From the NCBI GenBank assembly GCA_030638385.1, contig DAOWES010000271.1, forward strand, positions 1-11,381: a DNA stretch of 11,381 nt, written 5' to 3'. The position numbers and the translations under genes were made by a program. Below, in pieces: positions 1 through 5,079 of this stretch (position 1 is its first letter; each line of letters starts with the position of its first letter). Source of the DNA: Candidatus Cloacimonadota bacterium. GTDB taxonomy: Bacteria > Cloacimonadota > Cloacimonadia > Cloacimonadales > TCS61. The notes under the pieces were generated by a model. The model saw only the letters and a program-made list of their open reading frames with translations, was not told where the DNA came from and ran no database searches.

Positions 1-2
1 AT

Positions 3-44
3 GACAAGTTTCTCTTTCTTAGGAGTTCAGCAATAGTTGAATAA
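3..44 (+). other. Possible 3' end of an upstream gene
   Basis: The third forward frame is open from the window edge and reads DKFLFLRSSAIVE before a TAA at 42-44. It could be the C-terminus of a gene starting left of the window. The first frame (ATG at 1, TAG at 34-36) would give only 11 residues and is an equally weak alternative. Nothing in 13 residues identifies a family. Confidence 0.2.
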
Positions 45-50
45 AAAAAA

Positions 51-79
51 TTGACACAGAACCATAAAAAAAATAAAAA
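51..79 (+). promoter_or_regulatory. Candidate sigma-70-type promoter for the coiled-coil protein gene
   Basis: A perfect TTGACA (51-56) is followed after 17 bases by TAAAAA (74-79), which matches 4 of 6 positions of a -10 box. Transcription would start near 86, giving a leader of about 20 bases that contains the AGGAG at 96-100. The poly-A context makes the -10 call soft. Confidence 0.35.
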
Positions 80-105
80 AAATCAAACGGAAATCAGGAG
101 CAACG

Positions 106-453
106 ATGAGAAAAAGTATATTAATAGTTTTAATTTTGAGTTTAGTAATGGTGGTTTTTGCACAAAAAGTTCAACAACAAACAACGACAATAATTAAACC
201 CCAAAAAAAAATTTCCTATAAAATAGAATACTATAATTTATTAGAAAAAAATGAGACTTTAACAATTAAACTTGAACATAAACATACTAAAGTTAATAAA
301 ATAATAAATCAGTTAAAAGCAAAAAATAGAAAAATAAAAAAATTAACCATTGAGAACGCAAAGCTTCATAAAAAGATAGCAAAACTTCAAGCGGCATTAA
401 ATGCTAGACCAAAAAAGAAAAACCCAAACAGACCCAAAGCACAACAACAGTAA
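106..453 (+). CDS. Small exported coiled-coil protein of unknown function
   Basis: This 115-residue protein is not assignable to a family I recognise. Residues 1-19 form a signal peptide (MRK, then a hydrophobic run ending VVFA), so the mature part should lie outside the inner membrane. Residues about 65-98 show heptad spacing: I77, L80, N84, L87, I91, L94 and L98 fit a/d positions of a parallel coiled coil. The flanks are low complexity, with Gln/Thr near 22-29 and Lys/Pro/Gln at 101-115, and the mature chain is very basic. The start is well supported by AGGAG at 96-100, five bases before the ATG. The gene has its own candidate promoter and an intrinsic terminator, so it is probably a single-gene unit. 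The basic chain could bind an anionic partner such as envelope polysaccharide, but this is only inference. Confidence 0.7.
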   Translation: MRKSILIVLILSLVMVVFAQKVQQQTTTIIKPQKKISYKIEYYNLLEKNETLTIKLEHKHTKVNKIINQLKAKNRKIKKLTIENAKLHKKIAKLQAALNARPKKKNPNRPKAQQQ

Positions 454-471
454 GCAGATAGCTAATTTTAC

Positions 472-497
472 GGAGAGTTATAGGGCTCTCCTTTTTT
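472..497 (+). terminator. Intrinsic terminator after the coiled-coil protein gene
   Basis: GGAGAG (472-477) pairs with CTCTCC (486-491) around an eight-base loop, followed immediately by six T (492-497). This is a compact Rho-independent terminator 19 bases after the TAA of the preceding gene. The ATG of the next gene begins at the base after the T-run, so the element may also control read-through into that gene. Confidence 0.75.
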
Positions 498-1271
498 ATG
501 AAATTTTCCAAATCAAAATTTATTAAATTATCACAACAACGTAAGGTTAATAAGCTTTTACAGTTCATCAATGAAATCGAAATTAATTGGAATAATGAAT
601 CGATGCGCAACGATTTGATTGATGAATTTGAGAAGTGTTTAAAGCTCATGGATGAAGATTTTTTTTACCAAATTGCCAACAATTTAAAGAGAGATAATCT
701 CAGATTATTTTTGAGAAGTATTATGCCAATTGAACAAAATGTTAATATAAACAAACGCGATTATGATCTAAATATCATAATCAAAAAAGATGGGATTAGA
801 GAAGCTAGCAAACAACCGATCTATTTAATTTTAGATGAATTGCGCTCAGCGTTTAACATAGGTTCAATTTTTCGTTCAGCTGAATGTTTTGGGATTAAGG
901 AGATTTTGCTGACCGGTTACACGGCTTCTCCGGATAATGCAAAAGTAGAGAAAACATCAATGGGAACTGCGAATCTGGTTAAGTGGCAAAAACTTGAAAC
1001 AACCCAAAAAGCTATTGATTATTTAAGAGCTAAAAAGGTGACAATTTATGCAATGGAAACGGTGGCCGGGGCGAAATCAATTGAATCTGTAAATTTGCAG
1101 TTTCCCTGCGCATTTATTCTGGGCAATGAAGCTTTGGGAATATCAGAACAGACCTTAGCTTTAGCAGATGAGATTTTACAAATCCCATTATCGGGTTGGA
1201 AAAATTCCCTGAACGTTGGTGTTACTGCGGCAATTTGCTGCTATGAAGCAAGTAAACAGCACAAATCATGA
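498..1271 (+). CDS. SPOUT-family (TrmH/SpoU-type) RNA 2'-O-methyltransferase
   Basis: This 257-residue protein is predicted to transfer a methyl group from S-adenosylmethionine to a ribose 2'-OH of tRNA or rRNA in the cytosol. The C-terminal half (about 107-250) has the three SPOUT motifs: N120-I-G with R126 in motif 1, FILGNEALGIS at 206-216 in motif 2, and IPLSGWKNSLNVGV at 229-242 in motif 3. These build the trefoil-knot cofactor site. Residues 1-100 are helical, charged and unlike the usual L30e-like substrate domain, so the target nucleotide cannot be named. The ATG at 498 has no Shine-Dalgarno sequence and abuts the terminator T-run. The frame is open upstream to 462 but holds no ATG, GTG or TTG. 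M36 (603) is a possible later start and would leave the catalytic domain intact. The stop overlaps the next gene by ATGA. Confidence 0.88.
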   Translation: MKFSKSKFIKLSQQRKVNKLLQFINEIEINWNNESMRNDLIDEFEKCLKLMDEDFFYQIANNLKRDNLRLFLRSIMPIEQNVNINKRDYDLNIIIKKDGIREASKQPIYLILDELRSAFNIGSIFRSAECFGIKEILLTGYTASPDNAKVEKTSMGTANLVKWQKLETTQKAIDYLRAKKVTIYAMETVAGAKSIESVNLQFPCAFILGNEALGISEQTLALADEILQIPLSGWKNSLNVGVTAAICCYEASKQHKS

Positions 1272-2542
1272 AAGTATTAATCATCACCTATTATTGGCCT
1301 CCTTGTGGTGGAGTAGGCGTTCAGCGTTGGTTAAGGTTTGTTAGATACTTACCAGACTTTGGCTATACTCCTACAATCATTACAACTTTAAATGGAGATT
1401 ATCCTGTAAAAGATAGCTCATTAGAACTTGAAGTTTCACAAAATGCTAAAGTTCTCCGTACAAAAACTCCTACTTTTGGTAACCTCTATAAATTCTTTTC
1501 AAAATCAAAAAATGATAAAATTCCTTATGGAAGTTTACAAACAAATCCAGGTGATTCTTTGTTTAAAAAAGTATCTACTTGGGTAAGATTGAATTTAGTA
1601 ATACCTGATGCACGAATTATCTGGAATGTCTCAGCTTATAAAGCAGCAAAAAAAGAGCTTAAAAAGGGAGGATATGACGCTGTAATCACAACCGGGCCAC
1701 CTCATTCGACACATTTGATTGGTTTAAAACTTCATAAACAGTTTAACTTGAAATGGATTGCAGATTTTCGAGATCCTTGGACAGAAATGGGATATTTGCA
1801 AAGTGTGAAAAGATTAAAAATTACGAAGAAAATTGATCGATTTTTCGAAAATAAAGTTGTTCAAGATTGTGATCAAATAATTGCTGCAGCTCATAAAATT
1901 ATTTCCGATCTGAATTGTTCAGCCGATAAAGTTCATTTGATTCCTAATGGATTTGATCCCAAAGATTTTGCTAATATTTTGAAAAACAGAAAATCAGATG
2001 AGTTTGGACTGAATTATTTTGGTTCTCTTCCTCAAGAATCAACTCCTATTGCAGTATTACAAGCACTTAATATTTTATATAAAGATGGCATTCGAGATAT
2101 AAAGATGAATTTCTGGGGCAATGTTTCGAATGTGGCCAAGAAACAATTATTAGATTTAGATGAATTTAAAATAATAAGATTTCATCAGCATGTTAGTCAT
2201 CAAGAAGCTATAAAATTGATGGTGAATTCCGAAATGCTATTATTGATGATAAATAACGTGAAAAATAATGAAGGAATAATTACTGCAAAGATTTTTGAAT
2301 ACCTTGGCTCGGGAGTCAAAATATTGGGAGTTGGACCTGAAAAAAGTGAAGCAGCGCAAATATTAAAATTAACTAAAAGCGGTACAATGTTTGATTATAG
2401 TAAATATGATAAAATTGCTAAATATATTAAAAGTGAGTATATGCTTTGGAAACAAGGTGAACAGAAGATTAGTACAGAAGCCGATATGTTTAATTGTGCT
2501 GAATTGACTAAAAAGTTAGTTAATGTAATCGTGAAGAATTGA
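1268..2542 (+). CDS. GT4-like glycosyltransferase (GT-B fold)
   Basis: This 424-residue protein probably transfers a sugar from a nucleotide-sugar donor during synthesis of a surface polysaccharide or glycolipid, working at the cytosolic face of the membrane. The N-terminal domain opens with MKVLIITYYWPPCGGVGVQR, whose Gly-rich loop is typical of GT4-like proteins from Bacteroidetes-type genomes. It continues with the WIADFRDPWTEMGY block (163-176). The C-terminal domain carries IPNGFD (225-230), a donor-site strand near 250-255, and NEGIITAKIFEYLGSGVKIL (334-353). The last contains the family's E-x7-E-like arrangement (E335, E344), which contacts the donor. There is no signal peptide or membrane helix. 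The start overlaps the preceding stop (ATGA) without its own Shine-Dalgarno sequence, which implies translational coupling to the methyltransferase. No other polysaccharide gene is present, so acceptor and sugar are unknown. Confidence 0.88.
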   Translation: MKVLIITYYWPPCGGVGVQRWLRFVRYLPDFGYTPTIITTLNGDYPVKDSSLELEVSQNAKVLRTKTPTFGNLYKFFSKSKNDKIPYGSLQTNPGDSLFKKVSTWVRLNLVIPDARIIWNVSAYKAAKKELKKGGYDAVITTGPPHSTHLIGLKLHKQFNLKWIADFRDPWTEMGYLQSVKRLKITKKIDRFFENKVVQDCDQIIAAAHKIISDLNCSADKVHLIPNGFDPKDFANILKNRKSDEFGLNYFGSLPQESTPIAVLQALNILYKDGIRDIKMNFWGNVSNVAKKQLLDLDEFKIIRFHQHVSHQEAIKLMVNSEMLLLMINNVKNNEGIITAKIFEYLGSGVKILGVGPEKSEAAQILKLTKSGTMFDYSKYDKIAKYIKSEYMLWKQGEQKISTEADMFNCAELTKKLVNVIVKN

Positions 2543-2612
2543 GTTTACACAAAAACACTTATACCCCCTAATTTTTAATTATTAAAACTTTTATATTAAT
2601 CGAAATTTGTTT

Positions 2613-2681
2613 CTATTTCAACATCATCAATTTCTTAGTGAAAAATACCTTACCTACCTTTAAATAGATACCAAATATCAC
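2613..2681 (-). pseudogene. Relic of a T9SS-like C-terminal sorting tail
   Basis: Between in-frame TAG codons at 2682-2684 and 2613-2615, the - strand reads VIFGIYLKVGKVFFTKKLMMLK split by no stop. The GIY..KVG..FFTKK(L)MMLK pattern closely resembles the final segment of Por/type IX secretion C-terminal sorting domains, which usually end in GIY followed by a short strand and KKMLLLK or similar. Upstream of the TAG the same frame stays open for about 40 codons but does not look like the rest of such a domain. It is best read as the decayed 3' end of a secreted-protein gene. A chance match is possible given the short length. Confidence 0.35.
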
Positions 2682-2768
2682 CTACCTCTCAGCTTGTAAA
2701 ATTATAGCAAAAGTAGAATTGAACTTCATGTAGTTTATACATTTCTTTATAGATAAAAAAGTATAAAA

Positions 2769-2805
2769 GAAACGGCAATTCTGAATATTTCAGAATTGCC
2801 GTTTA
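2769..2805 (-). terminator. Bidirectional terminator of the membrane-protein operon
   Basis: AAACGGCAATTCTGA (2770-2784) is perfectly complementary to TCAGAATTGCCGTTT (2790-2804), giving a stem of at least 15 base pairs with a five-base loop. On the - strand the stem is followed by a T-rich run (complement of 2751-2769), as expected of an intrinsic terminator about 30 bases after the last gene of the operon. The + strand side has a weaker T-tail, so the element may also stop transcription from the glycosyltransferase. Confidence 0.8.
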
Positions 2806-2832
2806 TATGTTATATAATAATTTCTTATTATA

Positions 2833-3432
2833 CTATTTAATAAATCCTAACCAATCACCAACAAGGAACTGAATACGACCAATCAGAAGAGAAATACGAG
2901 CCATCACGGTATAACCGAAAGAAGCACCAAATCCAATCATCATGAACCAAACACCAACATTAGTAAACTTACCATAAACTCCTTTATGATCTTTTGAGAA
3001 AAAGAAATAAAGCAAGATTGTAACTGTACCAATAAAGATGAGAGCAGTATTAACAGTATCAAGTGGAAGCATTGCACTTCTCATCTGTACCAAAACCGAT
3101 GAATGTATAGACATAGGAACACCCATACCCACAATACCCATACCAAATACGATTGGATATCTAGACAACCAGCTAAGGTTTTTACTGAAACGGAAAGTAT
3201 AAAGAAGACCCAAAAGAGAAGGAATAATAAGCGAGAATTTGTGTCCTAAGAAAATTGGCGTATAAACAAAAGGAATAAACGCGTTTTCATATACAAGTGG
3301 GATTGCAAACCCCATAGACACACCCACAAATAATGCTTCTGCAAATTTATAAAACGGATTATCTTTGTAAAGGAATGAGAATATACTTAGCGTAAAAAAC
3401 GCTGCAACTGTATTACTAATTATTTCAAACAT
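2833..3432 (-). CDS. Six-helix membrane protein, last gene of the DUF6754-type operon
   Basis: This 199-residue integral membrane protein has no known function. Hydrophobic segments lie at about 4-22, 30-50, 62-80, 92-110, 127-146 and 159-181. It has no signal peptide apart from the first helix. The most conserved-looking parts are YTFRFSKNLSWLSRYPI (78-94), a basic and aromatic loop between helices 3 and 4, and the C-terminus GFGASFGYTVMARISLLIGR, which leads into a FLVGDWLG tail. I recall similar C-terminal motifs in uncharacterised proteins encoded beside DUF6754 genes in other phyla, which is memory and not a search. The start is fixed by AGGAGG (3438-3443), five bases before the ATG and overlapping the TAG of the preceding gene. 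It is the promoter-distal gene of four and probably a membrane subunit of the same complex. Confidence 0.8.
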   Translation of the reverse strand: MFEIISNTVAAFFTLSIFSFLYKDNPFYKFAEALFVGVSMGFAIPLVYENAFIPFVYTPIFLGHKFSLIIPSLLGLLYTFRFSKNLSWLSRYPIVFGMGIVGMGVPMSIHSSVLVQMRSAMLPLDTVNTALIFIGTVTILLYFFFSKDHKGVYGKFTNVGVWFMMIGFGASFGYTVMARISLLIGRIQFLVGDWLGFIK

Positions 3433-3437
3433 CTTCT

Positions 3438-3443
3438 CCTCCT
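3438..3443 (-). promoter_or_regulatory. Shine-Dalgarno sequence overlapping the preceding stop codon
   Basis: On the - strand AGGAGG overlaps the TAG (3442-3444) of the 333-residue protein gene and lies five bases before the ATG at 3432. The overlap indicates coupled translation of the two subunits. Confidence 0.75.
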
Positions 3444-4443
3444 ATAAGTTATCTTTTTTTCTAGTTAAAAAGAACCCGATATTTCCAAGAATAATAAATA
3501 CAATAATCATGATATGAGCTACAGATTGTGCATTCATACCAATTCTTGCTACTTTGTATTTATAATTTAAGGGAATACCTGTATCAAATTCTACACCATC
3601 TTCAATATAGATAATGGTAGATTTGGTGATAGGAACTTTAACATTTTTGATAACTTCTTTACTGAATGGTCGTCCGTTTGGATATTCGTCAGTTTCATAC
3701 GAAGCAAACACATCAACCATTTTTTCATATTCTGCCGCGCCTTTAAGACCACGGAACATTCCGATTAACTGACCAGTTTGTAAATATGGATAGTAATCGG
3801 CAACCATCACTGCTGTAATTCCGGCAGCAACATTTACACCAAATTTAGCACGAGCATATGTAACCCAAGAAAGGGCAGCGCCGCCACCTGAGAAATCGAT
3901 AACCAAATTCATATCATCATAGTTTTTGATCTCTTTCATGATATCAAGATTCTTGATCTTACGACCTTGAGAATCTGTATCAATTGCTTCCGAAATATCT
4001 TCACCCATTCCCAGTACGATAGGAAGGAAAAGAGAATTCGGCTTATAACCAAAGTTAACATAGTCAACTCCGGATGTTACATCATAGTTCTCTTTTGCTG
4101 TATTGATAGCATGCTCCATAAGTGGGGCAGCTGCCGGTGACCAGCAAATTGTGAAAATTCTGACATTACGTTCAAAGCAATGACGAAGTACAGAAACTTC
4201 CATCGGAAATAACTCAGGCATTGTTGAAGCATCATGCGAGAATGACAACAATACCGCTTTGGTTGGATCTCCCGCAAATGAATCTATTTTACGATAGATA
4301 TTTTCGGTAGTTTCAGATGTGAATGTTGGCGAATTAAAAGGAATTACCAACGGAATAATAATTGAAAGCGCTACCATCAAATAGATGTAACGACGATCTA
4401 GTTTTTGCATCTTATCAAAGAAGGCAATAATTTTTCCATTCAT
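3442..4443 (-). CDS. Membrane-anchored protein with a large extracytoplasmic domain, uncharacterised
   Basis: This 333-residue protein has a helix at about 19-35 and another at 306-327 followed by RKKDNL. The basic residues on both cytosolic sides (KMQKLDRR and TRKK) place residues 36-305 outside the cytosol. That domain has an alpha/beta look. Its conspicuous motifs are SFSHDASTMPELFPMEVSVL (67-86), NFGYKP (130-135), a strand ending in VIDFSGGGAALSW (181-193), and GQLIGMFRGLKGAAEYE (224-240). The last resembles the 'GQL.G..SGL.GAA.YE' pattern I recall from uncharacterised DUF6754-linked proteins of Anaerolineae. No catalytic motif of a known enzyme is recognisable. The start is supported by GGAGG (4453-4457), nine bases upstream inside the end of the preceding gene. 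It is probably the extracytoplasmic sensing, binding or scaffold subunit of the operon's complex, which is inference. Confidence 0.8.
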   Translation of the reverse strand: MNGKIIAFFDKMQKLDRRYIYLMVALSIIIPLVIPFNSPTFTSETTENIYRKIDSFAGDPTKAVLLSFSHDASTMPELFPMEVSVLRHCFERNVRIFTICWSPAAAPLMEHAINTAKENYDVTSGVDYVNFGYKPNSLFLPIVLGMGEDISEAIDTDSQGRKIKNLDIMKEIKNYDDMNLVIDFSGGGAALSWVTYARAKFGVNVAAGITAVMVADYYPYLQTGQLIGMFRGLKGAAEYEKMVDVFASYETDEYPNGRPFSKEVIKNVKVPITKSTIIYIEDGVEFDTGIPLNYKYKVARIGMNAQSVAHIMIIVFIILGNIGFFLTRKKDNL

Positions 4444-4445
4444 CT

Positions 4446-5069
4446 TTAGTCACCTCCACCCAGATAAGTTCTCTCGATTCCAAGCAAGATTTTTAATGAT
4501 GTAGCTGTCATTCCCAGACCAACCCCAATCATAATTGCTCGTTTTGAAGCAAGATTTGGAACATTAAGGATCCATTTAGAAGAAATTGGAATCCATTTTG
4601 AAATCATTGTGCCAAGTGGTACTTGTCCCAGCATCACGATGATTGCTGCAACAAGAAGCACTGTAGCTTCCGGTGAACGGGCACGGAAAGCTTTGTAAGC
4701 TGCCGATGCAATGTAGAATGCCAGTAAAGCAAACATAGTAGAACTCATTGGCATCTGTATATTTTTGAAAATCCACATATAAGGAGTTCCGGCTTGTGTG
4801 CCCCAGATAAATCCGGTGAGAGCGGTGAATATCAATCCGGCAAGAGTAACAATACTATATTGCCAGTTTGGTGCTTTGTAAGATATCTTCTTTCCATGAA
4901 CCATGAAAAGACTCATAATTCCAAGAACTACTGCGAATGGTGAAATTGCTTTCATCCAATCTTGGAACCAAGTTAAGAAATCTTGTGAAATCGTATGAGG
5001 GATAAATGAATGTGCCACAAACATAAATCCCAGAGTAATAACGATTATTAATGGTATTTGTCGTTTCAT
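4446..5069 (-). CDS. Six-helix membrane protein, second gene of the DUF6754-type operon
   Basis: This 207-residue integral membrane protein has no known function. Hydrophobic segments lie at about 5-21, 41-58, 71-89, 107-124, 134-152 and 176-196. Two blocks look conserved. One is AFRARSPEATVLLVAAIIVML (127-147), an Arg-rich loop entering helix 5. The other is the C-terminal stretch from about 181, with GVGLGMTATSLKILLGIER (182-200) and a YLGGGD end. I recall nearly the same signatures in uncharacterised proteins next to DUF6754 genes in Chloroflexota, from memory only. The ATG is supported by AGGAGG (5074-5079), four bases upstream and overlapping the preceding TAG. The Gly-Gly-Gly-Asp codons at its own end also supply the ribosome-binding site of the next gene, which ties the two reading frames together. 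Confidence 0.8.
   Translation of the reverse strand: MKRQIPLIIVITLGFMFVAHSFIPHTISQDFLTWFQDWMKAISPFAVVLGIMSLFMVHGKKISYKAPNWQYSIVTLAGLIFTALTGFIWGTQAGTPYMWIFKNIQMPMSSTMFALLAFYIASAAYKAFRARSPEATVLLVAAIIVMLGQVPLGTMISKWIPISSKWILNVPNLASKRAIMIGVGLGMTATSLKILLGIERTYLGGGD
4453..4457 (-). promoter_or_regulatory. Shine-Dalgarno sequence inside the end of the preceding gene
   Basis: On the - strand GGAGG, within the terminal glycine codons of the 207-residue protein gene, stands nine bases before the ATG of the 333-residue protein gene. Only two bases separate the genes, so translation is probably coupled. Confidence 0.75.
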
Positions 5070-5073
5070 TAAT

Positions 5074-5079
5074 CCTCCT
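5074..5079 (-). promoter_or_regulatory. Shine-Dalgarno sequence overlapping the stop of the large gene
   Basis: On the - strand AGGAGG overlaps the TAG (5078-5080) that ends the 986-residue protein gene and lies four bases before the ATG at 5069. It fixes the start of the second gene and implies coupling. Confidence 0.75.

Larger units (their letters stand above)
2543..2832. other. Convergent intergenic spacer between glycosyltransferase and membrane operon
   Basis: This very AT-rich spacer of about 290 bases separates convergent genes. It holds a short relic reading frame on the - strand (2613-2681) and a long perfect hairpin (2769-2805). A short run of TACC repeats lies at 2646-2657. I see no intact gene, RNA gene or promoter. 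Confidence 0.6.

Noticed and set aside
404..649. An 81-codon open frame on the - strand
   Set aside because: It spans the terminator and two real + strand genes, and has no plausible start signal.
2646..2690. Short TACC/CCTACCT repeats
   Set aside because: Only a few imperfect copies in an AT-rich spacer, with no spacer regularity. They are not a CRISPR array or mobile-element end, and part of the stretch is explained by the relic frame.
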